NCBI GenBank assembly: GCA_902636165.1
Contig: CACPQV010000002.1
Coordinates: 1-51,863, forward strand
DNA: 51,863 nucleotides
Direction: 5' to 3'
Source: an uncultured Pelagibacteraceae bacterium
GTDB taxonomy: Bacteria; Pseudomonadota; Alphaproteobacteria; Pelagibacterales; Pelagibacteraceae
Of this stretch, positions 1 to 8,527 are shown piece by piece; position 1 is the first letter of the stretch, and each line of letters opens with the position of its first letter. Both the position numbers and the translations under genes were made by a program. A model generated the notes under the pieces. That model was not told the DNA's origin. It worked only from the letters and a program-made list of their open reading frames with translations, and did not search any database.

Positions 1-577
1 TTTCTTTGAACCATTCATAATATTCAGGGTGTTCTTTAATTAGGTATCTTGACATGATTAAAATATCTCTAACTGTAGAATAATTATCAGGATCATTGAT
101 GCCAGATGAATTAGCAAAATTTGTATTTTCCATTCCGAGCTCTTTGGCTTTAGTTGTCATCATTAATGCAAATTCTTCCTCTGTCCCTGCAATACCTTCA
201 GCTAAAGCAATACATGCATCATTACCAGAGGCAACAATTATACCTTTTAATAAATCCTCAACAGAAACTTCATCACCTACCATCACAAACATTGATGAAT
301 ATCCTGCTGTTGATAGCCGCCAAGCTTTTTCAGAAATTATAAATTTTTCTTCTAAATTTAAATCTCCAGACTTAATTAAATCAAAAGCAATTATACTGGT
401 CATAATTTTTGTCATTGAAGCTGGATAAATTGATCTATCTGGGTCTTTTTCATATAATATTTCACCTGAGAGGAAATCTTGTAAAATAGCTGTTCGGGCT
501 TTGATATCAATATTTGCTATAGCAATCTGTAAAGATAATAAATTTAGAAATATACTTGCTATAAAATATTTATACAT
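1..577 (-). CDS. dacA: D-alanyl-D-alanine carboxypeptidase (penicillin-binding protein 5 type), C-terminus outside window
   Basis: The gene starts at ATG 577 and runs off the left edge, so 192 N-terminal residues are visible. A hydrophobic signal peptide (about residues 1-21) precedes a serine-peptidase S11 domain. The acyl-enzyme motif SMTK (Ser54, Lys57) and the second motif SGN (117-119) are both present; the KTG motif would lie beyond the window. The family trims the terminal D-Ala from periplasmic muropeptides. The start overlaps the stop of the upstream RlpA-like gene by 8 bp, and mltB lies one gene further upstream, so this is a cell-wall remodelling operon. Family assignment is firm; the exact paralogue (DacA, DacC or DacF) is inferred. 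Confidence 0.88.
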   Translation of the reverse strand, partial: MYKYFIASIFLNLLSLQIAIANIDIKARTAILQDFLSGEILYEKDPDRSIYPASMTKIMTSIIAFDLIKSGDLNLEEKFIISEKAWRLSTAGYSSMFVMVGDEVSVEDLLKGIIVASGNDACIALAEGIAGTEEEFALMMTTKAKELGMENTNFANSSGINDPDNYSTVRDILIMSRYLIKEHPEYYEWFKE

Positions 578-1322
578 TTTTAATAATTTCTAAGTTTTCG
601 AAATTGAGTAAGTTTATTTTTTCAAACGATTTTTGTAAACTTTTTATATCATTAAAAGGACCTATTAATACCCTATATTTCGTTTTTGATAATCTAATTA
701 TTTTCAAATTATTTATTAAAGTTTCTTTTTTTATTCTATCAACCATTAATTCGGCTGTATCTTTGTAATAAAAATCAGCAATTTTAATAGAATAAGAAAA
801 TATTTTCTTTTTTAACTTCTTTTTTTTTTGTTTTTTTTTATTCAAATCATTAATTAGAATCCCATCAACTGGAGCTTTCTCAGCAACTGATCTTTCTTCT
901 TCAAACATTTTTGCCTTCTTTGCAATAAAAGTGGAATCTTTAGATACTAAAACTAATTCAATATATGGTTCATCAAAATCTAATTCTAATTCCTCAGCAA
1001 TTCTTAGACTTAAGATTGAATTGTAAAAATTTGAAAATTTTACTCTATTTGATCTCACTTCAGCTATCAAATATTTTCCATTAGATGGATTAGTGATTTT
1101 TACAATTGATTTTTTTTTTAAAGATTTATGATAAATATTTAAAGATCGTGGATCTAAATTTTTTATATTTTTTTGTTTATCATTAGAAATTAGGGCAAAC
1201 CCTGAATTATTATATTTTTCTAAAAGCTCAAGATTTTTATTTTTAGAAACTTTTAAAGAGGACTGATTACATCCGAGTATCAAAAAATTGAACAAAATTA
1301 CAAAAAAAAGTCTATAATTCAT
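570..1322 (-). CDS. RlpA-like lipoprotein with C-terminal SPOR domain
   Basis: This 250-residue protein has a lipoprotein signal ending in LILGC (lipidated Cys18), a central region resembling the double-psi beta-barrel of RlpA (about 60-115), a lysine-rich linker (about 160-172), and a C-terminal segment with the SPOR pattern (about 174-250, ending in an RVLIGPF-type strand). RlpA proteins sit at the division septum, where SPOR binds denuded glycan, and some are lytic transglycosylases. Here the usual NDRGPF-type stretch reads AEVRSNRVKFSN and the catalytic His/Asp are not evident, so enzyme activity is doubtful. The gene overlaps mltB by 11 bp and dacA by 8 bp, which supports a cell-wall role. 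Confidence 0.7.
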   Translation of the reverse strand: MNYRLFFVILFNFLILGCNQSSLKVSKNKNLELLEKYNNSGFALISNDKQKNIKNLDPRSLNIYHKSLKKKSIVKITNPSNGKYLIAEVRSNRVKFSNFYNSILSLRIAEELELDFDEPYIELVLVSKDSTFIAKKAKMFEEERSVAEKAPVDGILINDLNKKKQKKKKLKKKIFSYSIKIADFYYKDTAELMVDRIKKETLINNLKIIRLSKTKYRVLIGPFNDIKSLQKSFEKINLLNFENLEIIKNV

Positions 1323-2313
1323 TTTTAATTTTATCCTTTAGTGTACATACCGCAAGAGCAAATCTAAGAGATCTATTCCATTTTAAAATAATTTCATAAT
1401 TTTCAAAGACTATGTAAGCTGGACTTAATAGATTTGATTCTGGAACTATGTCTTTATCAGGGGTAATAATAGCTACTTTCAAATCATCATCAATAAAGTC
1501 TAAATTTTTTGGGTCTATGATAAATCTTTTAAAATATTTTAATTTTTTTTTATTATTTAGTTTTTTTGCTGAAACATTAAGGTATTTTTTCTTAATATCA
1601 TTTTTTAATTCAACTTTATAAAAACAATGCGAATTTTGTTTCCATCCCATGTTATTTAAATAATTTCCTGCGGATGCGTAGGCATCTTGAGGATTTTTTA
1701 AATCAATATAATCGTCACGATTAAAATCAATAGCATGATTTTTAATTGTAGACGGCATGAATTGAAAAAAACCAAAAGCACCAGCCCATGAACCATAAAG
1801 AGTTTGATAATCAATTTTTTTTGAGTCAATCAATTTTAGTAAAATTAAAAGTTCGTTAGTAAAAAATTGTGATCTTCTTTTATCATAACTTAAAGTTGAT
1901 AGAGATGAAAGAATATCCATTTTACCAACGTATGTACCATAATTAGTTTCTATTCCCATCAATGATAGAAGAAGTTCTTTTTCTATATTAAAGTTCTTTT
2001 CTACATTATTTATTAAATCTAAATTTTCTTTATAAAAAGTAATACCTTTATTAACTTTTTTTTGTGAAGTTCTTTTTGAAACATACGTTTTTGTATCTTC
2101 ATAAAACTCTGGTTGAAATCTATCGTATTGAATTACTTTAGGTAGAAACTGAACATTTGCCATCACTAAATCAAAGGTCTTTTCAGAAATATCATTTGAG
2201 ATTGCTAAACTTCTAAAGTTTTTTTTCCATTTTTGGAATTCAATTTGATCGTTTGCAAAAAGACTTGAGATTGAAAAAATATAAATTAGAAAAAAAATAC
2301 TAATTTGTTTCAT
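1312..2313 (-). CDS. mltB: Lytic murein transglycosylase B family
   Basis: This 333-residue protein has an N-terminal signal peptide (about 1-20, cleavage near SLFAND). The catalytic glutamate lies in MGIETNYGTYVG (Glu122), followed by the family motif GSWAGAFGFFQFMPST and an EF-hand-like DFNRDDYIDL segment before the DAYASAGNYL helix. MltB enzymes cleave the MurNAc-GlcNAc bond of peptidoglycan non-hydrolytically, giving 1,6-anhydro ends. No lipobox is seen, so it is probably a soluble periplasmic form. It overlaps rarD by 14 bp upstream and the RlpA-like gene by 11 bp downstream, consistent with one transcript. Confidence 0.9.
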   Translation of the reverse strand: MKQISIFFLIYIFSISSLFANDQIEFQKWKKNFRSLAISNDISEKTFDLVMANVQFLPKVIQYDRFQPEFYEDTKTYVSKRTSQKKVNKGITFYKENLDLINNVEKNFNIEKELLLSLMGIETNYGTYVGKMDILSSLSTLSYDKRRSQFFTNELLILLKLIDSKKIDYQTLYGSWAGAFGFFQFMPSTIKNHAIDFNRDDYIDLKNPQDAYASAGNYLNNMGWKQNSHCFYKVELKNDIKKKYLNVSAKKLNNKKKLKYFKRFIIDPKNLDFIDDDLKVAIITPDKDIVPESNLLSPAYIVFENYEIILKWNRSLRFALAVCTLKDKIKNEL

Positions 2314-3178
2314 AAAGATCCCTTAGATATATAATTACAGCAATCCAAATAATAATAAAACTTACAAATTTAATTAATGAAAAATCTTCATTGTAATAAA
2401 AATAACCTAAAATAAACTGCAAAGTGGGTGTTATATAGAAAATCATTCCTGTTGGCCCTAACCCAATTAGTTCTACTCCTCTAACATACAAGAATAAAGG
2501 AATCACTGTCATTGGACCTGCTAAAACCAAAAGTAAACTTAGTCCAGGATTTGTAAAATTAAAATCATTTAAATTATTTTTAAAAATTAGATAAAAAACT
2601 ACTAATGCAAAAGGAAAAATAAATAAGCTCTCTATTAGTAGACCTATGTCTGTGTCAATATTTATTTTTTTTCTTACAAGATTATAAAAGGCCCAACTAA
2701 ATGCTACTATCAGCCCAACCCAGGGTATGCTTTTGTAGCTAAAAAAAATTAATATAAAAATTGAGATTAGAACTAATAAGATAGAAATTATCTTTTTATT
2801 ATTTAAATTCTCTTTGAAAAAAATATAACCCAATAAAACACTCAAAATTGGCATTATAAAGTAACCAAAACTTGCATCTATTATTCTATCGGTAGCAACA
2901 GCATAAATCCATATTGCCCAATTTATAAAAATTAATAAGCCTGATAAAAATAAACCCAAAAGATTTTTTAAATTTGATCCTATTTTCAAAAAAAGTTTCC
3001 ATTTCGATAAGATTGTCGTAGTTATAATTAACATTACAGCAGTCCATAAACATCTGTGAACAACAAGCTCTATATGGCCAATAAAAGAAACATACTCAAA
3101 ATAAATAACACCTATAAATCCCCACCAAAAAGATCCCAGAGATGTAAGTATCAAACCTTTATTAAAATTTTTATTCAT
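2300..3178 (-). CDS. rarD: EamA-family permease RarD
   Basis: This 292-residue integral membrane protein has about ten hydrophobic helices in the duplicated EamA arrangement. RarD-type signatures are visible: GSFWWGFIGVIYFE near the N-terminus, HRCLWT around residues 42-47, NWAIWIYAV around 86-94, and GPTGMIFYITPTLQFILGY near the C-terminus. RarD proteins are inner-membrane drug/metabolite superfamily transporters with poorly defined substrates, so no substrate is assigned. It is first in the run rarD-mltB-rlpA-like-dacA. Its start lies about 90 bp from the divergent tRNA-Ser gene, which leaves room for a promoter. Confidence 0.85.
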   Translation of the reverse strand: MNKNFNKGLILTSLGSFWWGFIGVIYFEYVSFIGHIELVVHRCLWTAVMLIITTTILSKWKLFLKIGSNLKNLLGLFLSGLLIFINWAIWIYAVATDRIIDASFGYFIMPILSVLLGYIFFKENLNNKKIISILLVLISIFILIFFSYKSIPWVGLIVAFSWAFYNLVRKKINIDTDIGLLIESLFIFPFALVVFYLIFKNNLNDFNFTNPGLSLLLVLAGPMTVIPLFLYVRGVELIGLGPTGMIFYITPTLQFILGYFYYNEDFSLIKFVSFIIIWIAVIIYLRDLYETN

Positions 3179-3264
3179 AAATGGTTAAAAGAATTTAATA
3201 ATAAAGTTTAAATAGACTATTTTAAAGTTGAATTAAATAATTTTAATTATAAAACCTTATTCAC

Positions 3265-3354
3265 GGAGAGATGGCTGAGCGGTTGAAAGCACCGGTCTTG
3301 AAAACCGGCAAAGGGGCAACTCTTTCCTGGGTTCGAATCCCAGTCTCTCCGCCA
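3265..3354 (+). tRNA. tRNA-Ser (anticodon TGA)
   Basis: The acceptor stem GGAGAGA pairs with TCTCTCC, and the anticodon loop CTTGAAA carries TGA. The T-arm GGTTCGAATCC is present, and the long variable arm (about 3310-3326) is typical of a class II tRNA. The 3' CCA is encoded (3352-3354). The total of 90 nt fits bacterial tRNA-Ser. Confidence 0.97.
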
Positions 3355-3357
3355 TTA

Positions 3358-3627
3358 TTAGTCTTCTTTTTGATATTTAAAATTCTTAAATAATAAATTT
3401 ATATTATTATCATTAAATATAATTTCAGTTTTAAGATTATTGTAAAAATTGTATAGATTATTATCGTCTATATCTAATAATCTTTCTAAGTCCATTAAAT
3501 CTTTATTGTCAAGTACATCAATATATTTTTTTACGAATGCGCCCAAAAGTTTATCCATTTCTTTTGTTCCTCTATAGTTTGAACGGTATATAATTTTTTT
3601 TTTTAATTGTTCTACATTAAGGATCAT
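3358..3627 (-). CDS. sdhE: Succinate dehydrogenase flavinylation factor SdhE family
   Basis: This 89-residue acidic protein carries the SdhE (DUF339/Sdh5) signature: YRSNYRGTKEMDKLLGAF (about residues 14-31) contains the conserved RGxxE motif, followed by helices rich in Asp and Leu. The family promotes covalent FAD attachment to SdhA and FrdA in the cytoplasm. It lies tail to tail with tRNA-Ser and divergent from recG with only 22 bp between start codons, so the two promoters must overlap or be very compact. No sdh genes are in the window, so it acts on a remote operon. The length matches the family. Confidence 0.85.
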   Translation of the reverse strand: MILNVEQLKKKIIYRSNYRGTKEMDKLLGAFVKKYIDVLDNKDLMDLERLLDIDDNNLYNFYNNLKTEIIFNDNNINLLFKNFKYQKED

Positions 3628-3649
3628 AATAAGAATATAATAGCAGTTT

Positions 3650-5701
3650 ATGAATAATAAAAGTAGTTATGAATATCTTCTTTCAGATTTATCTAAATTA
3701 AAAGGTGTTGGAACTAAAACAAGTAATTTATTAAAGAAAAAAAATGTAAACAATATTTTTGATTTATTATGGAAATTGCCAAAATCCTATACAGACAGGA
3801 GTTTTTCATCAAAAATTAAAGATTTAAAAATTGGGGAAGATCAAACAGTTACTGTAACTCCTAAAAAATATTATTTTCCAAGAATTAGAAATTTACCAAA
3901 TAGAGTAATATGTTTAGATGATACTGGAGAAATGGAATGTATTTTCTTCAATAGTTATGAAGGATATATAAAAAAAATCTTACCTCTAAACAAAGAAATT
4001 ACAATTAGTGGAAAAATTAGTTTTTTTAGAAATAAATACCAACTAACTAATCCAAAATATGTTTCAGAAAACTCATCTTTAATAAAACAAAAACATAACA
4101 ATTATGCTCTTACTGATGGAATTTCAGATAAAATTTATAACAAAATCCTTAAACAAATTTTAAATGAATTACCTTATTTAGATGAATGGCACTCAAATGA
4201 TGTAATCAAAAAATTTAATTATATTAGTTGGAATAATTCAATTAAAGAATTGCACAAACCAGAAAATATAGGCAATTTTAAGAAAAACTTTTATCAAAGA
4301 CTGGCATTTGATGAAATTTTTTCTACATTTTTAGTAAATTCTGAAATAAGAAAAAAAATTAAAAAAGTAAAAAAGGAAAATAAAAAAATTAATTATAAAG
4401 AACAAAATAAATTAATCAAAAAATTAGAATACTTATTAACTAAGGATCAAAAAAAAGCATTAGATCAAATAAATTATGATTTATCATCATCAACAAAAAT
4501 GTTTAGATTGTTACAAGGAGATGTAGGAAGTGGAAAAACTATAGTTTCTTTAATATCAGCCTTTAATGTTATCAACTCAGGTTTTCAAGTTGCAATTATG
4601 GCCCCAACAGAAATTTTAGCTAGACAACATTTTAATTTTGCAAAAAAACTATATCCAAAAGAAATTAAAGCTGAATTAATATCAGGTAAATCTGAATTCA
4701 AGAATAAAAAAGATATCTTAACCCGCTTATCAAATCAAAAGGTAGATATTATTTTTGGAACTCATGCAATTTTTCAAAAAAAAGTTTTTTTTAAAAAACT
4801 TGGCTTAATTATTATTGATGAGCAACACAAATTTGGGGTAAATCAAAGAAAAAAACTTTCTGACAAGGGTGGAAATAATTGTGATGTTTTATTGATGACA
4901 GCTACCCCAATACCAAGAACTTTGACAATGACCGTTTATGGTGACATGGATCTTTCAATTATACGTGAGAAACCAAAAATCAGAAAAGACATTCAAACTT
5001 ACAGTAAATTAAACAGTAAAATCGATGATGTAATTAAATTTATTAAAAATGAAATTAAACTAAAAAATCAAATATTTTGGGTATGTCCATTAATTGAAGA
5101 GTCAAAGAAAATAGATCATGAGTCTGCTATTGATAAATTTAATTATTTAAAAAAAATTTTCCCAAATAGAGTTTCATTATTACATGGAAAGACTGATATT
5201 GATGATAAAGAAAAAATATTGGATAATTTTCTAAAAAATAAATTTGATATTCTTGTTTCAACTACAATAATCGAGGTCGGAATTGATTTTCCAAATGCAA
5301 ATGTAATTATTATAGAAAATGCAAATAAATTTGGTTTATCTCAATTACATCAACTTAGAGGAAGAGTTGGTCGCGGAAATAAAAATGCAACTTGTATACT
5401 AATGTTTAAGTCTAATTTAAGCGAAAATGCAAAAAAAAGGATTAATATTTTAAAAAACTCAAATGATGGTTTTTATATTTCCGAAGAGGATATGAAAATA
5501 AGAGGATTTGGAGATATTCTTGGATTTAAACAAAGTGGCGTTAAAAATTTTAAGTTAGCTGACCCAATACATAATCATGATTTATTTCTTTTAGCTGAAA
5601 AAGAAATTAAAAGAATTGAAAATTCTCAAGAAGATATTGGTAAATACAAACCATTGTTAAAATTATATGATAGAGCAGATATCATAAATGATATTGCTTA
5701 A
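3650..5701 (+). CDS. recG: ATP-dependent DNA helicase RecG
   Basis: This 683-residue protein is close to the E. coli length. It has an N-terminal wedge/OB region (about 1-160) and a superfamily 2 helicase core with Walker A QGDVGSGKT (about 289-297), Walker B variant IIDEQHKFG, motif III TATPIPRT, and motif VI QLRGRVGRG. RecG reverses stalled replication forks and branch-migrates Holliday junctions. It is divergent from sdhE and convergent with the DUF502 gene, with which it shares the TTAA at 5698-5701 as overlapping stop codons. Confidence 0.97.
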   Translation: MNNKSSYEYLLSDLSKLKGVGTKTSNLLKKKNVNNIFDLLWKLPKSYTDRSFSSKIKDLKIGEDQTVTVTPKKYYFPRIRNLPNRVICLDDTGEMECIFFNSYEGYIKKILPLNKEITISGKISFFRNKYQLTNPKYVSENSSLIKQKHNNYALTDGISDKIYNKILKQILNELPYLDEWHSNDVIKKFNYISWNNSIKELHKPENIGNFKKNFYQRLAFDEIFSTFLVNSEIRKKIKKVKKENKKINYKEQNKLIKKLEYLLTKDQKKALDQINYDLSSSTKMFRLLQGDVGSGKTIVSLISAFNVINSGFQVAIMAPTEILARQHFNFAKKLYPKEIKAELISGKSEFKNKKDILTRLSNQKVDIIFGTHAIFQKKVFFKKLGLIIIDEQHKFGVNQRKKLSDKGGNNCDVLLMTATPIPRTLTMTVYGDMDLSIIREKPKIRKDIQTYSKLNSKIDDVIKFIKNEIKLKNQIFWVCPLIEESKKIDHESAIDKFNYLKKIFPNRVSLLHGKTDIDDKEKILDNFLKNKFDILVSTTIIEVGIDFPNANVIIIENANKFGLSQLHQLRGRVGRGNKNATCILMFKSNLSENAKKRINILKNSNDGFYISEEDMKIRGFGDILGFKQSGVKNFKLADPIHNHDLFLLAEKEIKRIENSQEDIGKYKPLLKLYDRADIINDIA

Positions 5702-6321
5702 TTTTTTTCTGCAGATGTTCCAGCTGAAACAATAAATTTTGAGGCTTCTTCAAAAGTCATATTTAAATGTATTACTTCATCTATCGGGAACATTAATAGA
5801 AATCCACTAGTTGGATTTGGCGTTGTGGGTACAAAAACATTAATTAAATTTTTATTTGTTTTTTTTGCCATTTCACCTTTATTTTCTTTAGTAGCAAAAC
5901 CAACTGCCCATACACCTTTTCTTGGATATTCGACTAACACAACACTTTTTTTATCATTATCTTTTTTTGAGAATGTTTCAGTCATCTGAAGTATTGCTGA
6001 ATATATTGTTCTTAAAAAAGGAATTCTTTTAAATAAATCATCTATCAGCTTTAAAATTCTCTTTCCCAAAAATGATAAAGAGAGCCCCCCAACAATAGTT
6101 ATAAAAATAATTGAAATTAAAATTTCAATTCCTGGTATTGCATAAGGAAGATAATTATTAGGATTGATATTTTGAGGAATTATATTTGATGAGATGCCAA
6201 TTATAAATTTAGTTAAATATAATGTAAATCCTATAGGTATTAATACAACTACTCCTGTTATAAAATAATTTCTCAATATGAGAGTCAATGATTTTTTCTT
6301 TTTATCTTTAGCCATAATCAT
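5698..6321 (-). CDS. DUF502 family membrane protein
   Basis: This 207-residue protein (201 if it starts at the second ATG, 6315) has a lysine-rich N-terminus and two strong transmembrane helices (about 15-40 and 62-88), followed by a conserved soluble region with RIPFLRTIYSAILQMTETF, VLVEYPRKGVWAVGF and FVPTTPNPTSGFLLMFP. These are signatures of DUF502, a family of unknown function. It is commonly found near recG in alphaproteobacteria, as here. No Shine-Dalgarno sequence distinguishes the two possible starts. Its stop overlaps the recG stop, so there is no room for a terminator between the two. Confidence 0.85.
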   Translation of the reverse strand: MIMAKDKKKKSLTLILRNYFITGVVVLIPIGFTLYLTKFIIGISSNIIPQNINPNNYLPYAIPGIEILISIIFITIVGGLSLSFLGKRILKLIDDLFKRIPFLRTIYSAILQMTETFSKKDNDKKSVVLVEYPRKGVWAVGFATKENKGEMAKKTNKNLINVFVPTTPNPTSGFLLMFPIDEVIHLNMTFEEASKFIVSAGTSAEKN

Positions 6322-6425
6322 CTAAAACTTGAATATATTACAAAAATAATTGCCAATATAAACAATATTAACAATATATTATTATTTAGATTCATTTGGA
6401 TATATAATATCAATGTTAGTTTAAA

Positions 6426-7253
6426 ATGAATAGAAGAAAATTTTTATCATATCTAGGTTGTGGATGCTGTGGTTTTATTTTAAATTCCTGTTCTACAGCG
6501 CCTATTACAGAAAGAAAACAATTTAAAATAATTCCAGAATCTACACTTAATGCTAAAGCAGCAAAGATTTATGAAGGAGTTAAAGAAAAAGAAAAATTAA
6601 TCAAAGACTCTAAATCCTTAAATGAAATTAAAGAAATAGGAAAAAAGATGGAAAATTCTATAAGTGAATATTTTCATCAATCTAATTTGGAGGATCCGAC
6701 GTTAAATTTTGATTGGGAATATATTTTAATTGATAATAAAAAAGTTAGAAATGCTTGGTGTTTGCCAGGAGGAAAAATTGCAGTTTATTCAGGAATTTTT
6801 GAAGTTACTAAAAATACAAATGGTTTAGCTGCAGTTATGGGTCACGAGATAGCTCATGCTGTAGCAAAACATTCAGTAGAAAGAGCTAGTAGAGGGGCCG
6901 TACTTAATGTTGGTACACAAGTAATTGATTTTGTTACTGGAGGGAAATTATCTCAAGTTAATAATGCAACAGGTATGAACACTGTAGGATTATTATCACA
7001 GCTCGGAATTATGAATCCTTTTAACAGAAAACAAGAAAGTGAAGCAGATTATTTAGGTATGATTTTTTCATCTTTATCAGGATATGATATTAGAGAAACT
7101 AAAAAAATTTGGGAGAGAATGCAAGAATTTAATAAAGGGAAATCTCAACCTGAATTCTTAAGCACTCATCCATCCGCAGAGAACAGAATAAAAAAAATAA
7201 ATGAGTGGACTAATAAAATTATTATTCAATATCCACCAATTAATATTTCTTAA
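6426..7253 (+). CDS. M48-family zinc metalloprotease, lipoprotein with Tat-type signal
   Basis: This 275-residue protease has the zinc motif HEIAH within AAVMGHEIAHAVAKHSVER (about residues 134-152) and the downstream third-ligand motif ESEADYLGM (about 203-211). These identify the M48 family of BepA/LoiP/Oma1-like enzymes, which degrade or mature misfolded outer-membrane proteins. The N-terminus MNRRKFLSYLGCGCCGFIL followed by NSC combines a twin-arginine RRKFL motif, a hydrophobic stretch and a lipobox. That predicts a Tat-exported lipoprotein; tatABC lies about 14 kb away. It is an isolated gene between DUF502 and tRNA-Lys. The substrate is unknown. Confidence 0.88.
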   Translation: MNRRKFLSYLGCGCCGFILNSCSTAPITERKQFKIIPESTLNAKAAKIYEGVKEKEKLIKDSKSLNEIKEIGKKMENSISEYFHQSNLEDPTLNFDWEYILIDNKKVRNAWCLPGGKIAVYSGIFEVTKNTNGLAAVMGHEIAHAVAKHSVERASRGAVLNVGTQVIDFVTGGKLSQVNNATGMNTVGLLSQLGIMNPFNRKQESEADYLGMIFSSLSGYDIRETKKIWERMQEFNKGKSQPEFLSTHPSAENRIKKINEWTNKIIIQYPPINIS

Positions 7254-7260
7254 ATATTAA

Positions 7261-7336
<76 letters not shown>

Positions 7337-7407
7337 GAAAATACTTTGTATATACATATTTATTTGAATATTTCAAACAGGAATCGATGAGACATATGGT
7401 TTCTTTA

Positions 7408-8520
7408 TTACAATTTATCTATGTATTCATCATGAAATTCATTAAAAGTGCCCTTTTGAATATTTTTTCTAATTTCACTCATTAATTCTTGATAAAAATT
7501 AATATTATTCAATGTTAAAAGCATCGACCCTAAAATTTCATTAGTATTAAATAGATGATTTAAATAATTTTTTGAATATTTATTTAAGTTGAAATTTTTA
7601 CATTTTTTATCAAGTGGTGAATTGTCATTTTGATATTTGTTATTTTTAATATTTATTCTTCCATTCCATGTAAAAGCTAAACCTGTCCTACCAGATCTAG
7701 TCGGCATTACACAATCAAACATATCTATTCCTCTTTTGACAGCACCTAAAATATCAGAAGGTGTGCCTACTCCCATCAAATAATGTGGTTTATTTTCTGG
7801 AAGATATTCTTTTATATCGTCTAAAACCTTAAACATTTCCTCTTGCGTTTCGCCAACTGCGAGACCACCAATAGCATACCCATCAAAATTTAGATTTAAT
7901 AAACCTTTTAAAGATGAGAGTCTTAAATCTTTAAAAAGACCCCCTTGCACTATACCAAAAAGAGCTTTATGAGGATTTTTTCCAAATGCCTTTTTGGATC
8001 TATTAGCCCAATATAATGATAGTTCCATTGATTTTTTTATAACTTCATAATCATCAGTTTTTTTTGGACATTCATCCATAATCATTACAATATCTGAGTT
8101 CAATCCGAGTTGAATTTTAATACTTTCCTCAGGACTCAAATAAAATTTCTTTCCGTCAACATGAGAATTGAAAATTGCACCTTTTTCCCTGTCTATTCTA
8201 TTTAGTTTTGAAAGAGACATTACTTGAAAACCACCCGAGTCGGTAAGTATTGGTAAATCACAATTCATGAATGAATGTAATCCACCTGTATTTTTAATTC
8301 TTTCAACTCCTGGCCGGATCATTAAGTGATATGTATTAGCTAAAATTATATCAGAACCAGTTTTTTTTATATCGTCTATCGTACAGGCTTTAACTGTAGC
8401 CTGAGTACCGACTGGCATAAAAGCAGGAGTTTTTATAACCCCCCTATGTGTTTCTATAATTCCTTCTCTTGCAAATTTGTCTTTATTCAATAATTTGAAG
8501 GCAAACTTTTTTAATGCCAT
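7408..8520 (-). CDS. tgt: Queuine tRNA-ribosyltransferase (tRNA-guanine transglycosylase) with degraded zinc site
   Basis: Tgt swaps guanine 34 of GUN-anticodon tRNAs for a queuine precursor. Start ATG 8520 (MALKKF, 370 residues) is preferred over the in-frame TTG at 8523. The base-binding LTDSGGFQVMSLSKL and the nucleophile region GIDMFDCVMPTRSGRTG are intact. The family's zinc ligands, usually CxCxxC with a downstream His, are not: the aligned stretch reads KKCKNFNLNKYSKNYLNHL, keeping the first Cys and the His but with Asn and Leu at the other two cysteine positions. It is last in ssb-gyrA-coaD-ppi-tgt, where many alphaproteobacteria also carry queA, absent here. Zinc binding and activity are uncertain. 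Confidence 0.88.
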   Translation of the reverse strand: MALKKFAFKLLNKDKFAREGIIETHRGVIKTPAFMPVGTQATVKACTIDDIKKTGSDIILANTYHLMIRPGVERIKNTGGLHSFMNCDLPILTDSGGFQVMSLSKLNRIDREKGAIFNSHVDGKKFYLSPEESIKIQLGLNSDIVMIMDECPKKTDDYEVIKKSMELSLYWANRSKKAFGKNPHKALFGIVQGGLFKDLRLSSLKGLLNLNFDGYAIGGLAVGETQEEMFKVLDDIKEYLPENKPHYLMGVGTPSDILGAVKRGIDMFDCVMPTRSGRTGLAFTWNGRINIKNNKYQNDNSPLDKKCKNFNLNKYSKNYLNHLFNTNEILGSMLLTLNNINFYQELMSEIRKNIQKGTFNEFHDEYIDKL

Positions 8521-8527
8521 CAAATTA

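Noticed and set aside
96-428. Plus-strand open frame across the left edge
   Set aside because: It is the complement of dacA, whose minus-strand frame carries SxxK and SGN motifs and a signal peptide.
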